Positions 12,788 through 24,971 of a DNA stretch of 64,000 nucleotides are shown here, one piece after another. The DNA lies in NCBI GenBank assembly GCA_022496805.1, contig CM040102.1, positions 17,329,955 through 17,393,954 on the forward strand. The letters are read 5' to 3'. The DNA comes from Pohlia nutans (taxonomy: Eukaryota; Streptophyta; Bryopsida; Bryales; Mniaceae). Both the position numbers and the translations under genes were made by a program. A model generated the notes under the pieces. The model searched no databases and was not told the origin of the DNA. It saw nothing but the letters and a program-made list of their open reading frames with translations. Numbering within the stretch: position 1 is the first letter of the stretch; every line of letters begins with the position of its first letter.

Positions 12788-13260
12788 TTTAACCCTTTAA
12801 CGTCCCAATTCAACATTGTTTTCAAAGGTTTGTTATAAAATGTTAGATGGAAAATAAAAATGGAGTTGATGTACAAAGCAAAGTTGTAAATGTCAATGTG
12901 ACAAGTTACATTTGTACGGTTGGGTTCATCATATTTTTTATTAATATTTTTAAATTAATTTTGCAAGGTTTTCTCTTGAAATTCGATTAAAAATATGAAA
13001 TTAACACAATTTTAAAAAAAAAATGTTGTAATGAAATTGGAATAACATGTACTGTGAGATGGTATGACTTCCATTATTTGATTCTACTTATTTTTGAAAA
13101 TCATATTTAAGGTCTCACATTTTGAACTAAGAATAAAACTTGACATAAATCAATTGTGTTGTTTTTCAAAAAATCATAATATCTTATTTTGAAGATCTAT
13201 ACCGTACAAATGATAATCAACTAGTTAACAAGAACCAAGTGAAAATTTGGATGAATGAAA
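12788..13260. mobile_element. Truncated copy, TTAACCCTTTAACGTCC family
   Basis: It begins TTAACCCTTTAACGTCCC and runs collinear with the complete element at 44372-44920 (shared GTTGATGTACAAA, GTACGGTTGGGTTCATCATA, CAAGGTTTTCTCTTGAAATT, CCATACCGTACAAAT-like words). No matching right terminus was found. Confidence 0.65.
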
Positions 13261-15767
13261 ACTATCCATGTATGTAGTCATTGGTCCACTATATGAACGC
13301 AGGTGCTATTAAGCAAGTCAACATTGGCGTTTATCTAGGTAATCTAAGGAATTTTGTATTTCAAAAATATGTAATGAAGAGTAGTCCAGTGTTAGCATTT
13401 AACCCCTAAATGTCCTCATCCCCCTCCAAATTGGGCACTTTTGCAAAGATGCATTATAAAATGCAACTAGGAGGGATATTTGGTACTTTATGTAAGAAAA
13501 AAAGTTGTACATTGTGAATTCTAGATTCTATCTATACTCTTAGATCTGCAATTTTCTATTTCCAATATTTTTCTATAAAATTTGAAACTTAAAATCCAAA
13601 ATTATTTTGTAATTTGATTACGAATAAGTTATTGACAATTTTTGAATGAAATTTGCTGTGATGGGTTGAAATGTAATACTCTTAGTGTAGTGATTTTTAG
13701 AGATTTTGGAACAATGAAATATTAAATGAGGTATAAAAGTTTCACTAATCATCCCCTTTTTAACTGGCTCACAATTTAAAGAATTTTAAAAAATAGTTGC
13801 TTTCCACTTCGAGATTGAAATAATAGGGTTTTACCAACGCCCTTGAAAGAGACATACCCACGACCTCGAAACCTCGTTGCAAGGGCTAGAACAAACACTC
13901 ACTCTTATATCCCTAATGGAATTAATTTTTTTATGAAATATTTTATCCCAATTTGTCTTTACAATCATTGAATCTTGAATGAATATTTGTTTCAGGTCCA
14001 GTCATAATATCTATAGGTCCATTTTACATCAAGGTCCAAACTCAATTGACAAGTAATTGAGTCAACGATGGTATGGATGGTAGAATTCTGTGAGATTCAA
14101 CAATGAGAGTGCATTTGAGATGTTTGGACCCAAGTCATGAACTTGGAGTTAAGAAAAGCCTTGACCCAAATTCCTTAGGCCGGCCACAGTTTTGGTGCCA
14201 AATTTATGCCACGTAAATTGCCACATAGTATGAAGAGAAATTTGGGTCGGACCTTAGGCGCATAAGCTTCCACGTGTCTACAAGAATTGGAATGTTTTTT
14301 TTGGTTGAATTTGTCAAATTTGAACTTTGAATAATCCTATTAGATGAAATTGGTGCAATCTTGTTGAATGAAATTTGTGCAGTTTGGGACTTTGGGTGGG
14401 ACCAACATGTGGGTCTTAATGGAGTGTAAAGTGGGACATAATGGAGTCCACATTGCCACCCACAAACCTTCATAAAGGCCACTACTCCCGTGGGGCGCCG
14501 ACGAGGCATCGAACCTCTCTGAACGCAACATGTGCATTCCGTTGGCTCCGCACTGCCCGCCGTCTCTCTCGCGCGCGACCATTGCTGCTCATTACGAGCC
14601 AACCACCCCGCCAGCCAGCTTTGCCTCATGACTACACTGCTGCTCTCAACTTTACATATTTCCACACTGCTCCAGACTTCCATGCTTTAGGTCGCCCATT
14701 TGCTTCGCCTCTCTCAAATCCCCCTTCAACGCCTCCCAACCCACTGAGCTTCTATCCACTCTAAGCCGGCTGGCCGGCCAGTGTGTCACGTCATTGTTTC
14801 TTGCCAGTGAGCTTGTTTTTTCTTTAAATTTTGTTTAGATCGGGATCTGATTGGCAAAGTCATTTCATTTAGTGCTCGGTCGGTTTACAGCTTTGGCGGT
14901 TCGTTGTTTTAGGGTTTGCGGGAAAGTTCATTTTTTGAAATAATTTCGTTGTTGTTTTTGAGCTTTAAATCTCCATCTTGATGTGCTGGCATGTCCTTTT
15001 GTTTTTGTGATCACAGTGTTACGTACGACGTGTTGACTTTGTTTTTGTTGTCTATTTTTTTTTGCGCCTTGGCAATTAGTGATATCTTTTTCTTTCATTC
15101 ATGCGGTGGCTGTGATGGAGGCGGAGTGTTGTGTGTTGGATTCTTTCGGTACATATTGTAGAAGGCGCGTGCGTGTTTTATTGTGAGTTCAAAATTTACA
15201 ATGGTGAGAGGAAATGATTATTGAGAGGTAGAACATACTTTCTTGGTGGAGATTTGAGGCAATGGAGCACGTGTTAATTCAAAATTTGAAACCAAATATG
15301 TTTCGAGGTGTGTTCATTAGGGCTGAATTTTTGGTTGCGGTTATGCCTTCAGTGTAAGACCTTTTTGGAAGAACTGATAGGCAAAATTTGAAATTAAGAG
15401 AAGACTGAATTTTAAGATGAGAAATGAATTTCATTCCTACGAGCAATTTCTTACAACTGGATATGATCCTTGCCCTGTTTTGTACAACTTTGGAATCAAT
15501 GAAAGAATCGTTCGTGATATCTTTTGATGTTCTTTGTTACATTGTGCTATTTTTGGTGAATTTTCAACGAATGTTCAGAGAAATTTACCTTCTAGCACGG
15601 TCTTTGATCTCAATTTTTGATGTGGAGTATGCGTTCAAGGTTTGAATGACTATTGGCTATGTTTTGCAGCAAGATTTGTCTTCCGATTTAAGGAATGTTG
15701 AATTTCATGGCTCAACTGCTTCGTCCTTCTCGACTCTGTTTATAGCTCTGGTTTGACGAATGCCAGC

Positions 15768-18700
15768 ATGGTGATCGAGCCTTCCTTTCCAACGGTGTTG
15801 CCGGCCCGGAACGAAAGTAGGCCTGCGATTGCTGTAAGAGACGTAAAAAATGCAAATCCTAGTTCCTCAATCAAGTTACTCAAACCTAAGCCTGGTGTTA
15901 GCAAGAGATCACCAGACCTGGCTCCTAAAGGTCCAACACAGAGCCATACAAAGACTGAACCTGCCCGGAGAAGTGTTACGAAGCTACCACTACATGCATC
16001 TGAAAAGGCTCAATCGAGTGGTTTAGAGAGACCTAGGAATAGTATCGCAGAGAAGCTAAAGAGGAATGCTACAATAGATAGTAGGACCAAGGAAAAGCAA
16101 GAAATGGAGGCTCTTGTGAGAAAGTTATCAACTCCTAATCTTGGTGCTCATCATCCTCTAGCGATGCAAGTGCATGAGAAGGCTGGAGCAAAAGCTATCA
16201 TGAAGGTTGACAAAATTAAATCCCCGGAAGCAAAATCACGGCCTGAGCCAAGAGAATTGAGTCCTCCCCAAGAATCTGTTAGCCCAAGGTTGGAGGTTTC
16301 CAATAATTTGGAATTTCAATCTTCTAAAGAAACTTCGGCCGCGCCGAAAAGCAAGAATATGACTCCCGATAGACGACCCAACAATGCAAATCTTAGTGAT
16401 GCTGAAAGTGAGGATGTCGAAACAAATGTGCCACCACTAACACCTTCTAGAATCATGCCTTTGATGCCAGTATCTGAAATTGATGCAATGATGAACGATG
16501 AATCACAAGGCTCCAACTCACATCTTGGTCCTTATCTGATCAAGTTGACAAAGTTGTATTCGATGGAAGAAGATCAATCCAAAGCAATTGAGTACGGCAT
16601 TCGAGCAGTTAGGTTTTACGAGAAGCAAACCAACAATGGGCAACCTAGCTTGGAATTCATTGCCAGCCTTCAGATATTGGCAGCATTATATGGTAGGCTG
16701 GGAAATTTTGATGATGCCATCCCTCTGTTGGAGAGGTCCGTGGTTATCCCCGTTACAGGTGACAGTGAAGATCATGCCTTGGCAAAGTTCTCTGGTCACA
16801 TGCAACTTGGGGACTCTTTCAATCTGCTTGGAAAACAAAGTGCTGCGCTTGAATCATACCATCGCGCTTTGAGGGTGCAGAAGGCAATTCTTGGAGATTT
16901 GGATCCTCGAGTTGGTGAAACATGTCACTACATTGCTGAAGCTCACTTGCAAGTATGTTGATTTCATATGTTTGGGTATAGTAGAATCATTGGTAAATAT
17001 TTGGTTTCTTAGAAAAAAATTTGTACCCATGTCTGTGTGTAATAATTGTTCGTCTTTTCTGCAGGCATTGGATTTTGACAAAGCCGAGTCCTTGTGTGAA
17101 CATGCACTTTCCATTCACAAAAAACATGGTGAGGAAGGCTCTTTGGAAGAAGCATCAGATCGGCGTCTTTTGGCACTAGTTTTGAGTGCAAAAGGGAATC
17201 ATGAAAAATCTCTTGAGAACTTGATGCTTTCTTCGACAACCTTACAAGCAAACAATTTAGAGGTATATCTTTCAAATATTTTTTACTCCTGGGATGTAGT
17301 GAGATTAACATAACTTTTCTCCCATTGAGTTACTGCAGTTCTAAATGGTCAGCCTCGTTATCGTTCTTTTGAAATTCCGAGGGTATAGAGTATGTACTAC
17401 ATATGCCCCAGTCATACATGCACGTCATAATATTATAATTTCAACCTATATTTAGTCATGATAAGCAGTAAACACTTTGATTTCTCATAGAGGTACTCAG
17501 TACATGCATCAAATCTTTATTAGTTTTGTGTCCATGTTCAATGAATGAGACCACTCATACTGATGTTATGTCTTCTTTCTTCTTTTTGGAATCTAGCTTG
17601 ATGCAGCAGCAGTAAGTCTGAGTATTGGTGATGAATTATTGGCGCTCAATCGAGATTCAGAGGCAGTAAATGCATACCAGAAAGCTATCCTAATGTTCAA
17701 GGCTCTTAAAGGAGACAATCACACATTGGTGGCTGGGTGTTACGTTAGCCTTGCTGAGCTTTATATGAAGACCAACAAGCTTCGCGAAGCCAAGTCATTT
17801 TGCGAAAATGCTTTGCAAATTTACGGAAAGCAGGGTTTTGGCCACAATCCCAATGATATTGCAAGTGGACTTGCTGATGTGGCAGCAGTTTATGAGCAAA
17901 TGAATGAGAAAGACACGGCAATTGTGCTCCTTCAGCGTGCACTCACTATACAGGAGTCTCTTCCAGGTTGAACACTATTTTTTAGTTCCTTTTTTTTATG
18001 TATTTTCAAGAAGGTAGTTTTCACCGAGCCTATTCGTTAATTTATTTGAGTGGCGTTTTTATCACTCTAATCACGTTAGTTTTATTTACAGGTCATCAAG
18101 TTGCAATGGGTGGCATTGAAGCTCAAATTGGAATTTTATACTATATGATGGAGAAGTATGGGTCGGCATTAGATGCCTTTAAGAGTGCAGCTTGCAAGTT
18201 AAGGGATGGAGGTTTGGAAAAAATGCCGTTGTTAGGCATGCTCTTGAACCAAATGGGCATCACATGCGTAGAGCTTGGTGATATCAAGCAGGCCGCAGAG
18301 TTATTTGGAAATTCCCAAAGTATATTGGAGGAGAGCTACGGTCCATATCACCTAGATACTTTAGATGTGTGTACCAACCTTGCCGGCAGCTATGATGCAC
18401 TCGGGAGGTGATGTTCATTTCTATCACCCTCATCCTATTGACCTGATGTGCTATTTAACAATCTCTCGTGACCTCCTAGGAATCTCTTAATATTGCTTTA
18501 CCATTTGTAGTTTATGATTTGTCAACTACAAACCCCTTTTGTGTGATCGTAATTAGCTTCCGCATATCTTCTTCAATGAACGAAACGATTCATTTGCTTG
18601 AATGATATAGAATCTTCTTACTCATCTTGTTCTATTTCAAATGTATTTAGCTTAAGTTTCAGGGTATCATTTAGTGCTAGCAATCTCACTCTCGATCTCA

Positions 18701-19066
18701 CTTCAGCTTTTATGGTTTTGATGAGCTAGAGACATGGCTCTATAACACGTTCAGTTGAACAACACTAAATGATACCCTAAAATTTAAGTTATCTTATGGT
18801 TTTGATGTTATTTAATACATCACTTTCTTCATGTCATGCATTTGACGAAGCGACTTGCTGGATACAGACTGGATGAGGCCATGCAACTTTTAGAAGATGT
18901 TTTACGAGCGAAGGAGGATAAACTAGGAACAATGCATCCAGATGTACATGATGATCGTGAACGGTTGCAGGAGCTTCTTAAGGATGTAGGACGGACCTAC
19001 ACGCCTAAATCACGTAGGCTTGAAGAATTGCTCTTAACTGCTAGGAAAAAGAACCGTAAAAGGTGA
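15768..19066 (+). CDS. Kinesin light chain-related (KLCR/CMU) TPR protein
   Basis: Five exons: 15768-16952, 17065-17262, 17597-17966, 18092-18407 and 18868-19066. GT-AG borders and phase are kept, and the product is 755 residues. The first ATG of the frame is at 15768 (MVIEPSFPTVLPARN); the frame upstream opens only with TTG. Residues 1 to about 245 are basic, Ser/Pro-rich and probably disordered. The rest is tandem TPR repeats typical of this family, for example LGKQSAALESYHRALRVQ, RVGETCHYIAEAHLQ, ADLY-like SLAELYMKTNKLREAKSFCE, ASGLADVAAVYEQMNEKDTA, GPYHLDTLDVCTNLAGSYDA and a basic RKKNRKR tail. In Arabidopsis the KLCR/CMU proteins bind cortical microtubules with IQD proteins and stabilise them during cellulose synthase movement; the same role here is inferred. 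They lack a kinesin motor. Angiosperm members are usually 600-660 residues, so the N-terminus is long here. Confidence 0.92.
18651..18788. mobile_element. 138-bp TIR element in KLCR intron 4
   Basis: The left end CTTAAGTTTCAGGGTATCAT, extended by TTAGTG, is inverted at the right end with two mismatches over 26 bp. It sits within the last intron (18408-18867) of the TPR gene. There is no coding capacity, so it looks like a miniature inverted-repeat element. Confidence 0.75.
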
Positions 19067-21227
19067 AGGCCCTTCAATCCAATCTGGTTTTAAAATTGCG
19101 ACAAGCAATAAAGATCTTTGAATGCTGTGTGCGCTCATGTTTCTTTACCCTTCTGCTCCGTAACAGTAGAACCATGTTTGATTTTAAGCAGAAGGAAATC
19201 TCCGAGTCTAGAGTGGGCAGTCCACGTAGGAAATCATTGAGGCATTGCTGCAAATTGTAGGAATGTTCATCATACTCCTTTGCCATAGATTGTGGACATT
19301 CCAATGTGGGTTGTGAGAGGTCCGATTTAATTCAATTACTGGACATTAATTATACAAATTTTGGAGTGAGTTAAGCCTCTTTTATAAGAGCAAACCAACG
19401 TGTAACATAGGGATTGAAATTCTATAAGTTGCATTCTTTGGCTTCGTTACAAGCACAGCTTATTTTCATATAATCTTTGTGGTTTGGTAGTGATAGGCAT
19501 CTACATACTTTGTTGCTCATTATTTGAAGGGTTCTAGACCAATCTTTTATCATACCTGCAGTTGAGTCAACATTAAAATTTGTGAAGCTCAGTTCTTTTA
19601 TGGAATTAATCCTTTCTGGACTGTATTCTACATCATGTCTTGTCTTAAATCTTGGATAGTTGTACGTGTTTTATGATATTTGTTTCTCATGGATAAGAGA
19701 AGAATGACAACTGTAGGTTTAGATGGTGGTTTGCGATAGATCTTGCTATCCATGATACAAATGAATCTTACAGTCTATAGTTTGGATAATAGGAAATTTT
19801 TCCAAAGTTAAACAATCTTATTATTAAACCCTAAAGGACCAAGAAGCTCAAATTGAGACTCTTATTTTTTTTTTAATATTTTAAATTATTATTATTATTA
19901 TTTTATTTTTACGATTTTGAATAGGTCCTATGTGGACTTATTTTTGTTCAATTTTTTTTGTAATCACATGCAATGTTCTTCACTGATTCTAGTGATATAA
20001 AATGTGGTTTCTTAATGTGATCACTTGAGTTTGTCATTTTGAAATCATGAATCTTTTAGAAGTTAATTGAAGCCCTTAGGATTGATGTGGTAGACTAATT
20101 GCTTAGCAATATATTACATCAGCTTGTCACATGACAGTTGAGGATGTGAATTGTTTGCAGTGAAAATGAAGATTGAACTTTCAAAACATCAATTGCAATC
20201 ATAATTGTTGTATTGAGGCATGTTGATATGTGCATGTATATCCCTTTATTGGTTTGAAGAGCTGATCATACAAAATATACAACATTGTTTGGACCCTATC
20301 AATATGTCAACCGGTACCTACTGCACTCTTCTTTTTACTTAGTATGCTCTGAAAAATATTGTGGATGTGTAAGGTGTTGCTAAAGCATAAGAAGGCTACA
20401 AGTATTGTCATTTAGTGATTAGCTTTTTAAAATGTGCGTAAATGATTGGTCAATAACTTTTTGAGTTCAAAATAGTGTATGTAATACTATATAGAATGAA
20501 GAATATATTGGAGTTTTATATATTGGTATCATGAAAATAAGTGTATTTCTTCTTTTTGTCTTTCATTGAATAACATGTATAAGTTGAACGTGAAATGGAT
20601 TTTAAAATGAACATAGAACTCACAATTTTTCTCCAAATAAACTTTTATGTAGCTAAAATTTGAACCATTCTATTAGTTTCTACTATGTTAGGGGTACACA
20701 CTAGTTTATGAAAATCACATTGAAGAGGTTTGGGGTACATAAAAATCTATGAAAATCACATCAAGGGGTGTGGTTGTTAATTGATAATAAAAGCAAATAG
20801 GGGTGGTTGTTTAATGATACGTACTATATGTGCATCCCGATGTATTTTTCATCTAAATCAAAGACATGTTTGGTAACCAAACTTAATGTAAACATGGAAA
20901 AATGCTCAAATAAAAATATATGTATTTGAAAAAGAATAAAATATAAGTATACAAAAAAAATTCTAAAAAAATTAGTGAAGAATTGTAATTTTTTAATTGT
21001 GCAAGATTAGGTTATAGAATTTAATACGACACAGTGTACTGGGTAATAAAAGTTGACACAAATGAATGTGTAGGACGTTTCTTTTCACGTCCAAAACCAT
21101 CTATAATAAATCAAAGGCATCACCCAAATTGGCCAATAAATCACAATAAATAGCCATAAAGCATATAAATGTAAGAATAGCTTAATCGAACAAGTGACAG
21201 TTAAACTTTAGTAAGATCATACCATTG

Positions 21228-21550
21228 GATTGAAAGATTATAGTATGTCTTTGAACAATATAACACTCTCAAAAATGAGATTTTTTAGGGTATGACTTTA
21301 AAATTGAATAGAATTCAGGTTAAATTTTCAAAAACAAAAGCGAAGAGGTTTAACAATGACCTATGTCAACACCTCTCCATTGCAACCTTTCATGTCAAGA
21401 ACAAGCTCACAAATAATCATTATGAATTTTGTAGCTTATCCATATGCGGTTTAGGACAAAAAATTAAACAATAAAAAATGAAAGGAGTTGGTTTATTGAT
21501 CAAGATTAGAATACATACACTAATGGAACATGACTAAAAGAACACAATCT
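21228..21550. repeat. Dispersed repeat, copy 1
   Basis: About 320 bp is collinear with 46718-47030. Shared words include GATTATAGTATGTCTTTGAA, CACCTCTCCATTGCAACCTT and ATGAAAGGAGTTGGT, with scattered substitutions. Both copies are in the same orientation. No terminal repeats were identified, so the element type is unknown. Confidence 0.7.
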
Positions 21551-21776
21551 AAATAACAAACATTGAACACAAGAGATACCACATAGTACATGTGTGTACT
21601 TGGAAATATTTGGAGGTGTTTATAATATTTTGGTGTTTTAAACATAGATATTTTGATAACTTCACAACTTCAAATCCAAAATTTATTTTTGCAGTTTGGT
21701 TCAGAGTAGATCTTCAAGTAGTTTGCAAAAACACGCATCTGGGGTCCAAAGCGTTAAGCAATTGTTAAGATAGGAT

Positions 21777-22155
21777 GTCCTAAAACCACCACCTCCCCCA
21801 ATTATGACATGTAGAGCTTTCTTGGGGCCACTACAGTTGAGACTCAAAACCACCAATTTCACTATTCAAGTAAACCAATGGCATGCCAAGCATTGCGAAG
21901 AAATAGTGGTGGTTTTGTGTTAGCTCATGAGCAGAATCTAGGAACAACAAAGTGTGAACTTAGGAAATTGGTATGTGATGTATGGGTCAAAGGTTACTTT
22001 CCACTTTGGAGTTTTGTATAAAATTGACAAATGCAAATCAGGTGTTGCAAATTTTTGCAATCCTCATCAAAACCTATTTCGAATGCCATCATTTTTTTTT
22101 CGAATTTAACACTGCCAAAAATAGGCCAAATTGCTTAAGTTGGTGGTTTTAGGAC
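21777..22155. mobile_element. TIR element, GTCCTAAAACCACCA family
   Basis: GTCCTAAAACCACCACC on the left and GGTGGTTTTAGGAC on the right form the termini of a 379-bp non-coding unit. The right half matches 7314-7450 in reverse orientation. Confidence 0.65.
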
Positions 22156-23082
22156 AATTAACCATACCTAAAGCACGTAAATCGTCTATTTAATCAATGA
22201 TAGAATTGGTCTCTTCAAAAGAGAAGACCCAATAATCACAATCTCCCCTACATTAGGGTTAAAGAGAGCAAAGGGGTTGCCGACCTTTTGTCAGTGAAAA
22301 GGAGGGGTGAGTCTGAGGGAGGAAACCTCTGGATTCATACTACTGGTTTAGGGGTTAATGGATAACAAGGTGGTTACCCCATTATCAACTGGCAAGTTTC
22401 ACCAACAACTAGGGGCATTTTCCGCAATCAATGCTGCAATGATGTTGGTTGTAGCATGAGTTACTGTTGGTAATGGGTTCTCTCTTGTTGGTTTTAGTAT
22501 ACGTAAGTGTGGTTGTGGATTTGTTGTTGTTGGTTTAAGCATCTTTAGTGTGTGCAATACAAATCTTCTTTTGATAGAAAGAGCTTTACCTATATGAGGT
22601 GAATGGGATGTGTCATACTTCAACTTTGAAAATTTATAACTAATTCATTCTTCATCCAATACTCTAGGGTGGAGTACATTCTTCTGCCTAAACCATTTGC
22701 TGTAAGACACCAAGAAGAACAGCATTCTGATTGTAACGACCTAAACATCAGGAATTTCTAGTACATCACACAAACACAATAAAATTAACTATCAGGAATT
22801 GTAACAGTTCTGATGCATGTGGGATATAGGCCAAAAACGCATCAAGCCCCGTTGAATATCATGTCTCACAAACTGAGTTGAATAACGGAAGCTCATTCCA
22901 CAATGCAAGCAAGACAGTATTTAACCAGCTACTTCAAAGTATTACAACCGTGCACTAGTGGACTAAACCGATGGGAGATTTGTATTGCTGCACGTTCTGA
23001 GAGGAAAAATCACATAACAGTGGTTGAACAATCCCTGCTCTAGACCCTTGAATGCTAGTTACATGTCACCTCTATGAATGAT

Positions 23083-24243
23083 TTACAGGTCAATGACTCT
23101 AGACAATTTCTGAATGCGATTGAGCAAGAAATCTCCCTGCTTGATGGTAGCCTGGTACAGAGCGTTCTTCGCATCGGGTCTGTTGGTTTCCAGCACTCCA
23201 GCCACTTTGTCGATCTTGCAATTCAGCCTCCCTGCAGCGATGAACCGTGAAAGCTCTATGTCCAGAAAATTGACGCTCACACCAAAAGCCTTGGCCATAG
23301 CATCCATGGTGACGCTCTTGTAAGACTCCAGAAACTGCGAGTACGCGACAGACCGAACCTCACGCATGTAGTACCGGAAGTGCGGGAGCAAGTAGCGGTC
23401 CAGCCGGATTTGGTCCGTCAAGCCCGCAAATGCCACAAAGAATGTCTTATACTGACATCCGTAGAGCGCGTTCAAAAAATCAGAGAGATGGTTGATCTTG
23501 CCTATCACGGTGAGAATCTCCGGAGCGTCCACCACCTTCTTATGCAACGCCACACGGTCCAGGGAAATAATGCTGGTCAGAACGGAGTAGAAAATGAAAG
23601 TGTCGTAGGAAAAAAGCTCATACGTAGTGAAGGTCGAAATTGAATCCAAGAACAGAGTCGCGGCTTGCTTGAAGTTCCGTGTTGCCATACAATACAAACC
23701 CTCGTACACCTTCAACCGATTCTTGCGCTCCCAATCACCGCCCTCGTCGAACAGACTCTTCGCCTTGTCAATGTTACGCGAAATTAGGGCAAAATCGAGG
23801 TGGAAAAATCCGAGGCGAAGCGTATGGAAAACGAGATCCATCTTCTGTCCGACAGCCACCGTCTTGGCTTCGGTAATTTTCAATTGCTCCAGGGAGTTTT
23901 CCTTATCGCCGATACGGATGTAAAAGAGCGCCTTCGCGAGAAGCGCCTCCCGGACCTCGCTCTCGCCGAGATTCTCCTCCGCGTCCGTGATCTTGTCATC
24001 GAGCTTCTTGAGCTCATCGGCGTTCTTCGAGTTCATCGCGTCCAGAAGCGACTGATCGAGGTCCCAGTAAAGCTCCTGCGAGCACGACTGGTACAGACCC
24101 GCCATGTCGTCGGTCTTGATGAGCGCCAGAACGTCCTCCTTCAAGGACGCCTTCTCGATGTCCTCCACATCCTGCGACCGCAACAGAAACAGCTTCTGCG
24201 CCAGCAACAGCTTCGAATCTTGCGTTGCCTCTTGCTCCTCCAT
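23083..24243 (-). CDS. RPN7: 26S proteasome regulatory subunit RPN7 (PSMD6)
   Basis: Lid subunit of the 19S regulatory particle. It contacts RPN3/SEM1 during lid assembly and acts in ubiquitin-dependent proteolysis in cytosol and nucleus. One uninterrupted frame of 386 residues runs from ATG at 24243 to TAA at 23083; plant RPN7 is about 387 residues. The N-terminal part is helical-repeat (DAEENLGESEVREALLAKAL, then GGDWERKNRLKVYEGLYCMA). The PCI domain occupies roughly residues 190-355 (LDSISTFTTYELFSYDTFIF; FRYYMREVRSVAYSQFLESY). The C-terminus NALYQATIKQGDFLLNRIQK is almost unchanged from angiosperms. The gene has no intron in its coding part, unlike the six intron-containing genes here. 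GC content is clearly higher than in the flanks. The frame is intact and conserved to the last residue, so it looks functional. The extensin gene is the only other intronless coding sequence. Confidence 0.97.
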   Translation of the reverse strand: MEEQEATQDSKLLLAQKLFLLRSQDVEDIEKASLKEDVLALIKTDDMAGLYQSCSQELYWDLDQSLLDAMNSKNADELKKLDDKITDAEENLGESEVREALLAKALFYIRIGDKENSLEQLKITEAKTVAVGQKMDLVFHTLRLGFFHLDFALISRNIDKAKSLFDEGGDWERKNRLKVYEGLYCMATRNFKQAATLFLDSISTFTTYELFSYDTFIFYSVLTSIISLDRVALHKKVVDAPEILTVIGKINHLSDFLNALYGCQYKTFFVAFAGLTDQIRLDRYLLPHFRYYMREVRSVAYSQFLESYKSVTMDAMAKAFGVSVNFLDIELSRFIAAGRLNCKIDKVAGVLETNRPDAKNALYQATIKQGDFLLNRIQKLSRVIDL

Positions 24244-24258
24244 AGCTCAACCCACACT

Positions 24259-24281
24259 TAGGGTTTGTGCAACTAGGGTTT
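24259..24281 (-). promoter_or_regulatory. Pair of telo-box-like words upstream of RPN7
   Basis: AAACCCTAA and AAACCCTA (minus strand) lie 16-40 bp upstream of the RPN7 start codon. Telo-boxes are known near transcription starts of plant ribosomal and other growth-related genes. Function here is inferred from position only. Confidence 0.45.
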
Positions 24282-24653
24282 GAGGATGCGAGGACCCAGA
24301 GCACCACAAGAGGATCGAAATGAACGGGGAAAGAGCTGTGATTCACTGCAATCGGATCGAGAAGCTATGGAGGAGCAAAAGAAACGCCCCGAACGCAATC
24401 AGGACGGAAATCTTTTGAAATGCAAGACCGGGAGAACAATGGCCCTGGGTGCTGGAAAACGCCTTCAATGGGCTTCGTCCTCAAACTTCACGAGTAAACG
24501 TATAATGGATGAATGTCGTCTGATAAATATGACGGATGAATGTGGAGGTCGGGAATCATCCAGTACTCATTTTAAGCCAACATTGACAAGGCTCGTTGAA
24601 GATCGTTGCCTCGTTGGCTCAATGTTGGAAACAGGCTTCTGGGTTAAGTTAAC

Positions 24654-24971
24654 TTAGAGCATGGCCACCCATGGCCTCAGAGGGTCTCTGACCTCAAGAA
24701 GTGGATGAAAAGTTTCAAGGGGCCTTTCAAAATGCTTCTTGACTCTGGATTCTAGCGTGTTAGAAATTGGGCCTTGAAATCACTATTGAGTTGACTATTC
24801 GATGATTATTCCTCTCATTCTACTTGTGATTGGTCCATTCACTATTTGATGCGCACTTTTGATACGTGAAGGGCGTGCAAGGGTGGGGGAGTGTGAGTGC
24901 AAGGGCCCTTCACATGTAGATGAATAATTTGAGAGGGTTAGTCCTAGCGTGCATGGGTGGGAATGCTCTTA
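24654..24971. mobile_element. TIR element 1 of a tandem pair (TTAGAGCAT family)
   Basis: It begins TTAGAGCATGGCCACCCATG and ends with the inverted counterpart GCATGGGTGGGAATGCTCTTA. It has about 318 bp and no coding frame. The final TTA is shared with the next element. Confidence 0.75.

Larger units (their letters stand above)
11487..15767. other. Intergenic region between SAD1 and the KLCR gene
   Basis: The first few hundred bases should include the SAD1 3' UTR. Two repeat copies follow (12107-12305 and 12788-13260). From about 13.2 to 14.2 kb the DNA is AT-rich and unremarkable. A GC-richer stretch at 14460-14800, a GGGTTTGCGGG word near 14915 and T-rich leader-like DNA afterwards suggest the promoter and 5' UTR of the TPR gene. 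TTTTGCAG at 15662-15669 could be the 3' end of a leader intron, but I could not pair a donor with it. Confidence 0.6.
19067..23082. other. Intergenic region between convergent KLCR and RPN7
   Basis: The two genes end facing each other, so both 3' UTRs lie at the margins. The interior is AT-rich (local AT tracts near 19865-19915) and holds two repeat copies (21228-21550 and 21777-22155). One isolated TAAACCCTAAAGGACC terminus lies near 19828 without a partner. A short imperfect duplication around GAAAATCACAT lies at 20709-20770. No gene was recognised. Confidence 0.65.

Noticed and set aside
14441..14764. 107-codon plus frame and overlapping 159-codon minus frame upstream of the KLCR gene
   Set aside because: Low-complexity Pro/Ser/Arg content in a GC-richer promoter-like stretch, open on both strands, without a family match.
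23800..24261. 153-codon plus-strand frame
   Set aside because: Antisense shadow of the conserved RPN7 coding sequence.
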